DNA from: an uncultured Bacteroidales bacterium
GTDB taxonomy: Bacteria; Bacteroidota; Bacteroidia; Bacteroidales; P3
Assembly: GCA_905233475.1 (NCBI GenBank)
Contig: CAJOEN010000016.1
Location: 1-64,000 of the forward strand
Reading direction: 5' to 3'
Length of the DNA stretch: 64,000 bases
A program made the translations under genes and the position numbers. A model generated the notes under the pieces. The model worked only from the letters and a program-made list of their open reading frames with translations, made no database searches and was not told the DNA's origin. Shown piece after piece: positions 46,062-55,047 of the stretch (within the stretch, counting starts at the first letter, position 1; each line of letters begins with the position of its first letter).

Positions 46062-46111
46062 CGGAACTTCCACAAACAGCAGGAAGCAAATATCTATACA
46101 TACGGAAAAAA

Positions 46112-46140
46112 AAACGCCACATATATGTGGCGTTTTTTTT
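46112..46140 (+). terminator. Hairpin terminator downstream of dut
   Basis: AAACGCCACAT-ATATGTGGCG followed by T8. Confidence 0.85.
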
Positions 46141-46165
46141 GTTTAATTACAAAATCTTAAAACAC

Positions 46166-46261
46166 AAGGGGGCTTCTATAAATTGTCTCGGAGAGGCAAA
46201 CTCTCAATAACCTCACATGCTAATGTGAGGTATATCAGGCAAATAAAGAACAGGCGTGTCG
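46166..46261 (+). repeat. 96-bp dispersed intergenic repeat, copy 2
   Basis: One substitution (GTCTCGG vs GCCTCGG) relative to copies 1 and 3. Confidence 0.95.
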
Positions 46262-46663
46262 GAGTGAAGAAAACGCCTGTGGCTTCTCTCAAACGAATAA
46301 ATAGAAGTCCCCACAATTACTTTCTCTGCCATTTGTTTGTTTTTTACCACATAGGCACCTTTGGAAGGGAGTTTCAGTACATTGCTACCGAAAAAAGTAG
46401 CAACAAGTTTGCCCGATATGTCATATACCATTGTTTCCGCCGTCAGTACAAGCGTAAATTATATAGTCATTTTCCCGCTCTCCGTTGGAGATTTTAAACT
46501 CTATCGTTCCATCGCCGTTGAAATCCAAACCGTAGGCTTGAATGGGAACGCCAGCGTAGTCAATAAACGTTCCTGTTCCTATGGTTCCCCGTCCTATTTG
46601 TGCAAACGATGTGCCTGCGACCAACATTGTGGCAATAATTGCCCATATTGTTTTTTTACACAT
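46262..46663 (-). pseudogene. Degenerate T9SS-secreted protein (signal peptide fragment + frameshifted C-terminal sorting domain)
   Basis: MCKKTIWAIIATMLVAGTSFAQ...DFNGDGTIEFKIS in one frame; TAETMVYDISGKLVATFFGSNVLKLPSKGAYVVKNKQMAEKVIV in another. Confidence 0.65.
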
Positions 46664-46744
46664 GTTTTTTATATTACATCATATAGACAATCTCAGACTT
46701 GTTTGTGTATCAGCCTGAATTTTTTTTACTTGTTTAAATATAAA

Positions 46745-46778
46745 AAAGGCCGCGAAGGAATTCCTTCGCGGCCTTAAC
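46745..46778 (-). terminator. Long palindromic terminator after the OmpP1-like gene
   Basis: AAGGCCGCGAAGGAATTCCTTCGCGGCCTT followed on the minus strand by a T run. Confidence 0.85.
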
Positions 46779-46792
46779 TGATGTAATAAAAT

Positions 46793-48280
46793 TTAGAATT
46801 TAAATCCTATTGTTGTGATAAACAGATTGTTATAATAGTTTGAGCGTATCAATTCATAACTGGGGTTGGCCAAGGGTATGTCCCAGTCTTGATATACCGA
46901 ATGTGCGTAGGCAAAATCTACAAAATAGTTGCTTGTGCGATAGCCGAAACCTGCGGTGGCCAAAACGGACTCCACATTTTTATGTTCATACTCTTCGTAT
47001 TCCCTATAGGGGTTGGAGAAATAGGCCACACCTGCCCTTAATACAAAATGGCGTACATTGAGCGAACCTCCGAAACGTAAAGTGTGCCCCGATTGGTAAT
47101 TGTCCTCTAAAACTCTGTTCACACTTTTACGCCACATTTCATAATTCACATCCGATATATATTTTTCTTCGTCCAACGCTGTTATGCGCATTCCTTGATA
47201 GTTGGTGAACTCGTAGTCCAAATCCAAACTTCCTGCCACCGAAGATGACTGATTGCCGAAAGTCGCTCCTATGCTACCTATGAGTTTCATTGGTGTGCGG
47301 AACGCAAAAACATCGTCCGACTCTCTGGAATGATCAGTAGTACGGCCGTTGCTCATACGTGTGCTGTACACCCCCTTGACATCGTACCAAGTGGGGGTAT
47401 GTATGGCAAAACCAAAACGCAGCATCTCAACTGGACGGTATATGACGCCTAACTTAAGATTGAAACCAATTGCATCTACATCGTAATTCTCGGTATAATC
47501 GAAATAATCTCCCCTGTTTTCAACCGTCTCGCGATATGTGGAAGATCTGTAATACGACAAAAAAGGCACTCCTATGGTCAAACCCATATACAACTTGTCA
47601 TCACGGTTGGCAGACATTGAAAACACCATTTCGTTGATACCGCCGCTCGTTGTTGTGCGCCTTGTTTGATACACATTTTCTGTGGAACTCAAAAAATTAT
47701 TGTAAAAAGCACCACCCGGCAAAGTGTCGAGCAAATACAGGTTGTAGGCCATTTGCGTGCTAAATTCGTCGAGGTATCCGTCTTTATTTGCCATCTCGCT
47801 CCAATTATCCAACAAAGAGTAAGGTGTAACACCGCTTTCTACATAAGTACGGTTGTTGAAACTCCTCAAACGGTTCATGCCTATGCCAAACTGTATGGCA
47901 CGAAAATCGTCAGCTCCGGGATTTTCTGTAGGTACAGCAAGCAAGGCTTCAAAACTTCCTATATTGAAAGTTGTACGTGAGTCATCGGAATTTACACCCA
48001 GAAAACGACTTTCTGTCAAGGAATTATCTATAGCCATTGTTAATGAGAGCTCCGATTTGTAAAACATCCCCAAACCTGCGGGGTTGTAGCTTGCAGCCAT
48101 AAAATCGGCTCCCAAGGCTCCTATCGCCCCGGCTCTACCAACGTATGAGGCTGTTCCATTTAAACCTAACTGACTAAATTTAAAGACGTTAAGGGAGGCG
48201 TCGTCTAAAAACTGCCCTTGTGCATACACTCCGCCAGTCATTATCAGAGCGGCTGCTACACATAATATATTACGTTTCAT
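46793..48280 (-). CDS. OmpP1/FadL/TodX-family outer-membrane protein
   Basis: Signal peptide; SYVGRAGAIGALGADFMAASYNPAGLGMFYKSELSL; C-terminal LFITTIGFKF. Confidence 0.88.
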   Translation of the reverse strand: MKRNILCVAAALIMTGGVYAQGQFLDDASLNVFKFSQLGLNGTASYVGRAGAIGALGADFMAASYNPAGLGMFYKSELSLTMAIDNSLTESRFLGVNSDDSRTTFNIGSFEALLAVPTENPGADDFRAIQFGIGMNRLRSFNNRTYVESGVTPYSLLDNWSEMANKDGYLDEFSTQMAYNLYLLDTLPGGAFYNNFLSSTENVYQTRRTTTSGGINEMVFSMSANRDDKLYMGLTIGVPFLSYYRSSTYRETVENRGDYFDYTENYDVDAIGFNLKLGVIYRPVEMLRFGFAIHTPTWYDVKGVYSTRMSNGRTTDHSRESDDVFAFRTPMKLIGSIGATFGNQSSSVAGSLDLDYEFTNYQGMRITALDEEKYISDVNYEMWRKSVNRVLEDNYQSGHTLRFGGSLNVRHFVLRAGVAYFSNPYREYEEYEHKNVESVLATAGFGYRTSNYFVDFAYAHSVYQDWDIPLANPSYELIRSNYYNNLFITTIGFKF

Positions 48281-48329
48281 GATGTTTATATATTTTTTAT
48301 GTTGTTATATTTTTCTGGAAATGATGTTG

Positions 48330-49865
48330 TTATCTACGGCTTCCATGGCTGCCGCCCGAAGAGTGCGAGGAGCCGCCGCTACGGCTCGAAGAACTGCTAC
48401 TGTGGCTTGACGACGAGCTGCGACTGCTCGAAGAGCTGCCGCTACGTACCGAGGACGAATTGTTTTGCGACGACGAAGAACTACTGCGGTACGAAGAGCC
48501 GCTACTCCTGCTACTACTCGACGAAGAGGGAGTATTGCTACGATACGAAGAAGAGTTGCTGTTGTCGCTCGATGAGGAATAACTTCTGTTGCTCGACGAT
48601 GAGCTGTTGTTACGGCTGTTCGACGGTGAGCTAAAACGTGTAGCGCTGTTGCGGTTTGTAGTGCTGCCCGAACGCTCGTAGGAACTGCGGCTATTGGAGC
48701 TATTTGAGGAAGTTTCGTTAGATAATGAACTCGACGGCCTTGTGTATTGGCTATTGCGTGTGGCCGTAGCCTCGCTTGGACGCGAATATCTTGTTGAGCC
48801 GGACACGGTGGAATTGCCGCGTGTAGAAGATGATGAGCCTGTGTAACGTGAGCTGTTGGTGGTAGCTGTGCCGGCATTATTGTAGCGTGTAGCAGATGTG
48901 GCCGTGCTGTTGCCATTGTTGTAACGGGTGCTGTTATTGGCTGCACTACGGGTATTTAAGTCCACACCATAGCGGCGCGATGAGCTTGTTGATGTACCCC
49001 CACGCATTGTGTTGCCTGTGCGTGAAGCCGAAAAAGAGTTGCTGCTGTTGCGTGTAAGGTTGGACGAATAGCGAACGGAATTGTTGCGTGTCGAGGTCTC
49101 GTATTTTTGACCAAAGGAAAGGTTGTTGCCACGCGGAGCGTTGTATCGGCTCATAGTCCTGTTTACGCTACGTGCAGCACCGTAATTGCGGTTGCCGTAG
49201 AAGAACGAACCACGGTCGTAGCTGTTGTAGTAGTGGTGGCTGTTCCAAGCTATGCGACGGTGGCGATGACCGCCATAATAATGGTGGTGGTGCGGGTGCC
49301 ATGCATAATGATGGTGGTGGTAATAATGCGGACGGTACCAATACCAGTCGTAGTAGGGGTCGTAACCCCAGCCCCATGCCACTCCGTAGCCTCCGTAATA
49401 GTACGGACGGTAGTACCACGACGGATACCACCATCTGTAGCCCAGATATATGCTCACGCCCCAGCATGTCGGGTCGTAGGTGTACCAATACATATTGGTG
49501 TAATAATCATCGAAATAGCCTACGCCCACAACGGGAGTGTGAAAACGACGGATACGTGCGGTATAAGCGTAATCGTAATAATCATCGTCGGTGTAAACAA
49601 CTGTGGTACGTTTGGTAGTTGTACGTTCGGGTTCCTCGCCGGTAAGTTCCAACGACACATATTCCTCCGAAGCGCTGTCGGCCACTACCTCGGTATGCTG
49701 TTTTACGCCGGTATAGTTTTGACTGCTTTTTTTACTATTTTTCGAGGGAGAATAATAGGTGTCGTCGTAAACTTGAGCTGTTGCTGTCGCCGCAAAAGCA
49801 AAAAGAGCTACGAAAGTTGCGGCGTTCAATGTATTGAATATCAATACTCTCAATTGGTTTTTCAT
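48330..49865 (-). CDS. Secreted low-complexity protein: Tyr/Trp/His-rich middle, Ser/Asn/Arg-rich C-terminus
   Basis: Signal peptide; YRWWYPSWYYRPYYYGGYGVAWGWGYDPYYDWYWYRPHYYHHHHYAWHPHHHHYYGGHRHRR; SSSRSSGSSYRSSSSSSQNNSSS. Confidence 0.75.
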   Translation of the reverse strand: MKNQLRVLIFNTLNAATFVALFAFAATATAQVYDDTYYSPSKNSKKSSQNYTGVKQHTEVVADSASEEYVSLELTGEEPERTTTKRTTVVYTDDDYYDYAYTARIRRFHTPVVGVGYFDDYYTNMYWYTYDPTCWGVSIYLGYRWWYPSWYYRPYYYGGYGVAWGWGYDPYYDWYWYRPHYYHHHHYAWHPHHHHYYGGHRHRRIAWNSHHYYNSYDRGSFFYGNRNYGAARSVNRTMSRYNAPRGNNLSFGQKYETSTRNNSVRYSSNLTRNSSNSFSASRTGNTMRGGTSTSSSRRYGVDLNTRSAANNSTRYNNGNSTATSATRYNNAGTATTNSSRYTGSSSSTRGNSTVSGSTRYSRPSEATATRNSQYTRPSSSLSNETSSNSSNSRSSYERSGSTTNRNSATRFSSPSNSRNNSSSSSNRSYSSSSDNSNSSSYRSNTPSSSSSSRSSGSSYRSSSSSSQNNSSSVRSGSSSSSRSSSSSHSSSSSSRSGGSSHSSGGSHGSRR

Positions 49866-49908
49866 TGTTTAGTCCTCCATTTTGTTTTATTTATTTGCAA
49901 TATTTTAG

Positions 49909-49916
49909 TAACTTTG
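49909..49916 (+). promoter_or_regulatory. Bacteroidota -7 promoter motif upstream of proS
   Basis: TAACTTTG; ORF at 50008. Confidence 0.5.
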
Positions 49917-50007
49917 CAATTGCAAAACTTTCGGCAAAAATACAAAATATTTTCGGATTATAACGCAAGATTTGAAACAAAATTGAATATTTAACATAGT
50001 TTATTAT

Positions 50008-51483
50008 ATGGCAAAAGATTTCGTAAAACGCTCCGAGAATTACTCGGAATGGTACAATGAGTTGGTTACCCGTGCCGACCTTGCCGAAAATTCGGCTGTG
50101 CGCGGATGTATGGTTATAAAACCTTATGGTTATGCTATTTGGGAGAAGATGCACGACGCTTTGGACAAGATGTTCAAGGACACCGGGCATGTGAACGCTT
50201 ATTTCCCCTTGTTTATTCCAAAATCGTTTATGTGCCGCGAGGCCGAACACGTTGAAGGTTTCGCCAAAGAATGCGCTGTGGTTACTCACTACCGCCTGAA
50301 GAACGACCCCGACGGCAACGGTGTGGTGGTAGATCCCGAAGCAAAATTAGAGGAAGAACTTATTGTACGCCCTACATCGGAGACAATTATTTGGAACACC
50401 TATCGCAACTGGATTAAATCTTACCGCGACCTGCCTATTCTGTGCAACCAATGGGCTAATGTGGTGCGTTGGGAAATGCGTACACGTATGTTTTTGCGTA
50501 CCGCCGAATTTCTTTGGCAGGAAGGCCATACCGCACACGCCACCAAGGAAGAGGCTGTGGAAGAGGCAAAACGTATGCTTGAGGTTTATGCCGACTTTGC
50601 CGAAAACTGGATGGCAATGCCCGTGATAAAAGGTGTGAAATCGCCCAACGAACGTTTTGCCGGAGCTTTGGACACCTATTGCATCGAGGCTATGATGCAG
50701 GACGGCAAGGCTCTGCAGGCTGGAACGTCGCACTTTCTCGGACAGAATTTCGCCAAGGCTTTCGATGTGAAATTCCTCAGCAACGAAAATAAACTGGAAT
50801 ACGTGTGGGCTACATCGTGGGGCGTTTCCACTCGTCTGATGGGCGCACTTATAATGACCCACTCCGACGACAACGGCCTTGTGCTGCCGCCAAAACTTGC
50901 TCCTACTCAGGTGGTTATAATACCGATTTACAAAACTGCCGACCAGTTGCCCGCCATTTCCGAAAAGGCTTTGGAGATAAAACAAAAATTAGAAACCTTG
51001 GGCATAAGCGTTAAATACGACGACCGCGACTCTTTCAAACCGGGCTGGAAATTCAATGAATATGAGTTTAAGGGTGTTCCGGTGCGCATTGCCATTGGTC
51101 CACGCGACCTTGAACAAGGTGCTGCCGAGGTAGCTCGCCGCGACACTTTAGAAAAAACATCGTGTCAGCTGGAAGGTATAGAAAAACGCGTTGCCGACCT
51201 GCTCAACGACATTCAGAAAAACCTTTTCGCCAAAGCCGCCGCTTACCGAACAGAAAACACCTACAAGGCCGATACTTGGGACGAGTTCAAGGAAATCCTC
51301 GACACTAAAGGTGGCTTTATCCTCGCCCATTGGGACGGCACCACCGAGACCGAAGAACGTATCAAGGAAGAGACCAAGGCCACTATCCGCTGCATACCCT
51401 TCGACGCTGTGGAGGAAGAAGGCAAGTGCATCTATTCTGGCAAGCCCAGCCACCGCAGAGTGATTTTTGCAAGAGCGTACTGA
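50008..51483 (+). CDS. proS: Proline--tRNA ligase
   Basis: [77 protein letters not shown]. Confidence 0.97.
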   Translation: MAKDFVKRSENYSEWYNELVTRADLAENSAVRGCMVIKPYGYAIWEKMHDALDKMFKDTGHVNAYFPLFIPKSFMCREAEHVEGFAKECAVVTHYRLKNDPDGNGVVVDPEAKLEEELIVRPTSETIIWNTYRNWIKSYRDLPILCNQWANVVRWEMRTRMFLRTAEFLWQEGHTAHATKEEAVEEAKRMLEVYADFAENWMAMPVIKGVKSPNERFAGALDTYCIEAMMQDGKALQAGTSHFLGQNFAKAFDVKFLSNENKLEYVWATSWGVSTRLMGALIMTHSDDNGLVLPPKLAPTQVVIIPIYKTADQLPAISEKALEIKQKLETLGISVKYDDRDSFKPGWKFNEYEFKGVPVRIAIGPRDLEQGAAEVARRDTLEKTSCQLEGIEKRVADLLNDIQKNLFAKAAAYRTENTYKADTWDEFKEILDTKGGFILAHWDGTTETEERIKEETKATIRCIPFDAVEEEGKCIYSGKPSHRRVIFARAY

Positions 51484-51502
51484 TTTAGTTAAGAGTTTCT
51501 AG

Positions 51503-51534
51503 GGTCACGGCGTGCAAAGCACGCCGTGACCTTT
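51503..51534 (+). terminator. Perfect 13-bp hairpin terminator after proS
   Basis: GGTCACGGCGTGC-AAA-GCACGCCGTGACC-TTT. Confidence 0.85.
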
Positions 51535-51544
51535 CAATATAATT

Positions 51545-51640
51545 AAGGGGGCTTCTATAAATTGCCTCGGAGAGGCAAACTCTCAATAACCTCACATGCT
51601 AATGTGAGGTATATCAGGCAAATAAAGAACAGGCGTGTCG
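51545..51640 (+). repeat. 96-bp dispersed intergenic repeat, copy 3
   Basis: Identical to 2756..2851. Confidence 0.95.
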
Positions 51641-51894
51641 ATTAGTTGGTAGAATATAATATAATTTTTTATAAATCAATATAATATAGTAACTTTGATG
51701 AAAACGTTTTCGTCAAAATTGCTTATTATAAAAAAAGAGTTCTTTTTTTCTGACTAAAAACAAGCAAAAAAGTTAGGGTGCTTGGGCTTTTGAGGCCCTG
51801 CGCCATAATCTTTTTTTGCCCCTCGCACCAACTATTTTTGGCAACATTACCAAAAAAAATGCTTCGTCAAATTGAAAAATTGTTCAAAAAAACG

Positions 51895-51902
51895 TAAATT
51901 TG
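51895..51902 (+). promoter_or_regulatory. Bacteroidota -7 promoter motif
   Basis: TAAATTTG; ORF at 51955. Confidence 0.5.
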
Positions 51903-51954
51903 CAACGTATAAATAAAATATTATTATTGTTAAATATTTGAAATTTAAAAGATT

Positions 51955-52356
51955 ATGAAAAGATTGTTTTTATTGGCAGTCGTGGTTTTTATGTCGGCAG
52001 CCGTTTTTAGCTCCTGCGACAAAGATGACAAGGATTACGCAGCCAAGATTTCAGGCACCTATCTGGGCACCAACGATTACAAAACTGAGACATCCGCCAA
52101 GGTGGTTATCACCCGCAGCGACGATGAGTACGTAACCGTACAATACGACATTGCCACCGAAGACGAAAACGCCAAGGATCTGGCTCCAGTAGGTTTCAAA
52201 GTGCGCGTGAAAAAGAACGGCGATAACTACACCCTTTCGGGAAGTAGCAATTTAGAGTCGATCGATGGTGTCGTTTCTGGCTCTACCCTCAAAATGAAGG
52301 TGTATTATGGTGAAGAAGAAACAAGCATCGTCAACTTTGTGGGGACCAAGCAATAA
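51955..52356 (+). CDS. Small hypothetical lipoprotein
   Basis: Lipobox MKRLFLLAVVVFMSAAVFSSCDKDD; beta-rich lipocalin-like length. Confidence 0.75.
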   Translation: MKRLFLLAVVVFMSAAVFSSCDKDDKDYAAKISGTYLGTNDYKTETSAKVVITRSDDEYVTVQYDIATEDENAKDLAPVGFKVRVKKNGDNYTLSGSSNLESIDGVVSGSTLKMKVYYGEEETSIVNFVGTKQ

Positions 52357-52369
52357 CACCGTAAAAAAA

Positions 52370-53392
52370 ATGCTTTTGGACGAAGCCAAGATAGAAACCC
52401 TCCGCACTCTGGTTGAACAATCGGAGAATGTAGTCATAGTTTCGCACGTCAACCCCGACGGCGACGCCATGGGCTCGTCGCTTGGACTGCAGGCCGCACT
52501 TGTGGCGCAGGGCAAAAGTGTTACCGTGCTTCTGCCTACCGTTTATCCCGACTATTTCGGCTTTATGCCCGGAGCATCGTCAATACTTGTGTACGAAAAA
52601 GACCACGACCGTTGCACCGCCGCCATAGCCTTGGCCGATCTTGTGATAATGCTCGACTTGAACCAGATGAAACGCACCGGCGGTATGGCCGAAGCTATAC
52701 GTCGGAGCCATGCCCCTAAGGTGCTTATAGATCATCATCCCAATCCCGATATAGAGGGCTTGGAAGTGATGTTTTCCGACACACAAGTGTCCTCGGCTTC
52801 GGAACTTACGTATTGGGTGGTTTGCCAACTCTACGGTAGCAACATTATTGATAAACAGATGGCAACCTGTTTCTACACAGGTATCTGCACCGACACAGGT
52901 TCTTTCAGCTATTCGTGCAACAGCAAAAGCGTTTACGACGCTGCCGGAAACCTCGCCGAAACGGGCATTGACATAAATTGCATACACGACTCCATTTTCA
53001 ATGTGTTCAGCGAAAACCGTGTGCGTTTTTTGGGTTACTGCCTTACCGAACTTCTTCATGTCCACCGCGATATACGCATGGCTTACATAGCTGTGTCGTG
53101 GGCTGACCAACAGCGGTTCGGTTTGGAGGAGGGTGATATGGAAAGCATTGTAAATTATACACTTAGCATGAGGGATATAGACGTGGGCGTTATGGTGAAA
53201 GAAACTCCTAAGGAGGTGCGCATGTCGTTTCGTTCCAAGCGGGATTTTGAGGTTAATACCTTTGCTGCCAAGTATTTCGGTGGAGGCGGACACCGCAAGG
53301 CTTCGGGGGCAACATCGCCATACGATTTCGCCACAACGGTGTCCAAACTTGTGGAAAACCTCTACAAAGAACTAAAACCTGCCGAAAAATGA
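52370..53392 (+). CDS. nrnA: DHH/DHHA1 bifunctional oligoribonuclease/pAp phosphatase (NrnA-like)
   Basis: VVIVSHVNPDGDAMGSSLGL; LIDHHPNPD; GICTDTGSFSYS; GGGGHRKASGA. Confidence 0.92.
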   Translation: MLLDEAKIETLRTLVEQSENVVIVSHVNPDGDAMGSSLGLQAALVAQGKSVTVLLPTVYPDYFGFMPGASSILVYEKDHDRCTAAIALADLVIMLDLNQMKRTGGMAEAIRRSHAPKVLIDHHPNPDIEGLEVMFSDTQVSSASELTYWVVCQLYGSNIIDKQMATCFYTGICTDTGSFSYSCNSKSVYDAAGNLAETGIDINCIHDSIFNVFSENRVRFLGYCLTELLHVHRDIRMAYIAVSWADQQRFGLEEGDMESIVNYTLSMRDIDVGVMVKETPKEVRMSFRSKRDFEVNTFAAKYFGGGGHRKASGATSPYDFATTVSKLVENLYKELKPAEK

Positions 53393-53892
53393 ACAGATTA
53401 CTTGCTATATTCTGTCTTGCGGCATTATTGTCGGCCTGCGGCGGCCGCGATATTCCGGTTATCGAGATGGAAACAAAACCGTCCATAAAGGAGAATATGA
53501 TAAATGCCAACCGCTATATGTCCAAAGCCGAAGATACTCAGATAGACGAGTTGGTACGTCGCAACGGGTGGAATGCCGTAAAACTCGACAACGGTGTACG
53601 CGTGTGGGAATATGTTTCAGGAAAAGGAGAAAAACTCACATACGAAACACGTGTGCGTTTGCGTTATACCCTTTCGGCAATATCGTCGTCGGTTATCTAC
53701 AAAGATGTGAAAAAGGAAATTACCGTCGGCAAGAGCGAGGTGGTGCCTGGATTGGACACCGGGCTTTTGGAACTTTGTCGCGGAAGCAAAGCCAAAATCA
53801 TAGTCCCTGCATACGCGGGTTACGGCGTGGCCGGCGATGGCGACAAAGTGCCGCAAAACGCCACCCTTATTTTTGATGTGGAAATAAATTAG
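53389..53892 (+). CDS. FKBP-type peptidyl-prolyl isomerase lipoprotein
   Basis: Lipobox LLSACGG; VVPGLDTGLLELCRGSKAKIIVPAYAGYG; ATLIFDVEI. Confidence 0.88.
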   Translation: MNRLLAIFCLAALLSACGGRDIPVIEMETKPSIKENMINANRYMSKAEDTQIDELVRRNGWNAVKLDNGVRVWEYVSGKGEKLTYETRVRLRYTLSAISSSVIYKDVKKEITVGKSEVVPGLDTGLLELCRGSKAKIIVPAYAGYGVAGDGDKVPQNATLIFDVEIN

Positions 53893-53919
53893 AAACAATA
53901 AATAAATAACAGTAGAACA

Positions 53920-54813
53920 ATGAAAAGAATATTCAGAATTGCTACAACAGCAGTAGTGGCCGCACTGGTTTCTGCGGCTTGCGGTCCTAAATCGGAAATA
54001 GACGGCTTTACAAGAACCAAGTCGGGACTGCATTACAAATTTATCACCGAAAACAAAAACGGTGAACAGGTGAATGTTGGCGACGTTTTGGTAGGCGAGT
54101 GTGTTATGTACCTTGACGACAAAGCCCTTGATTCGGTAGTTGGCAATCCAGTACCCCTGTTTAAAGCCGACACATCGAAGAACGCCAATCCTTTCGGTGG
54201 TTACATCAACGAAGGTCTGCTTATGATGCACATAGGCGACGAGGCTATATTTGCAGTTAATGCCGACAGCCTGAGCAAATACGGTATGCCGATGCCCACC
54301 GAATATCAGAGCGGCAAAAAACAGACTGTAAGGTACAAAATTAAACTTCACGAGATTAAATCGGAAGAACAGCTCCGCAAAGATTTCGAAGCGGAGATGG
54401 AAACTCGCAAAAATTCCGAAAAGGCTACCTTGGAAGCATACATATCCGAAAACAACATCACCGCAAAACCCACGGCCGAAGGTCTGTACATCATACCGGT
54501 TAAAAACGGCAACGGCCCCAAGGTTGAGGAAGGAAAAGAAATCGAGGTTAATTACACAGGTCGTTTCTTGGACGGCAAAATTTTCGACACAAGCGACAAA
54601 AACGAAAATCCCGAAGCTCACGACCCCCTCAAGTATGTTGTGGGACAGCAGTCGATGATTAGAGGCTGGGATATTGCTGTAAAGACCATGCGTCAAGGCG
54701 ACAAAGTGCGTATCATCGTGCCTTCGGAACTTGGCTACGGCCCCGGCGACGGACGTGCAATACCGCCTTATTCCACACTTATTTTCGACATGGAAGTACT
54801 TTCGGTTCAGTAA
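53920..54813 (+). CDS. FKBP-type peptidyl-prolyl isomerase lipoprotein
   Basis: Lipobox AALVSAACG; EVNYTGRFLDGKIFDTS; MIRGWDIAVKTMRQGDKVRIIVPSELGYG; STLIFDMEVLSV. Confidence 0.93.
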   Translation: MKRIFRIATTAVVAALVSAACGPKSEIDGFTRTKSGLHYKFITENKNGEQVNVGDVLVGECVMYLDDKALDSVVGNPVPLFKADTSKNANPFGGYINEGLLMMHIGDEAIFAVNADSLSKYGMPMPTEYQSGKKQTVRYKIKLHEIKSEEQLRKDFEAEMETRKNSEKATLEAYISENNITAKPTAEGLYIIPVKNGNGPKVEEGKEIEVNYTGRFLDGKIFDTSDKNENPEAHDPLKYVVGQQSMIRGWDIAVKTMRQGDKVRIIVPSELGYGPGDGRAIPPYSTLIFDMEVLSVQ

Positions 54814-54860
54814 TGTTCCGAACAAAGACAAAAAGGTCAGTTCTATAAATATAATATTTC

Positions 54861-54882
54861 CCTGTTCGCTGAAGCTCGCGAA
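54861..54882 (-). repeat. 22-bp short dispersed repeat (reverse orientation)
   Basis: Reverse complement of 8384..8405 with one mismatch. Confidence 0.7.
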
Positions 54883-54988
54883 TTACCAAGTAATCGTGAA
54901 CACCTTTGAAATAGAATCAGATACAGTGAACAAATTTTGTAAATATTGTAGATTACTTATGTCTTTGGCAGAATAGAACGCCTCAAAC

Positions 54989-55026
54989 AAAAAAATCGTG
55001 GCTTGGAAAAAGCCACGATTTTTTTG
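54989..55026. terminator. Bidirectional hairpin terminator
   Basis: AAAAATCGTGGCTT..AAGCCACGATTTTTTT. Confidence 0.85.
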
Positions 55027-55047
55027 TTATGGAACGGGGTAGGGGGA

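Noticed and set aside
53389-54813. Tandem FKBP lipoproteins as a novelty
   Set aside because: Adjacent FKBP-type PPIases are ordinary in Bacteroidota.
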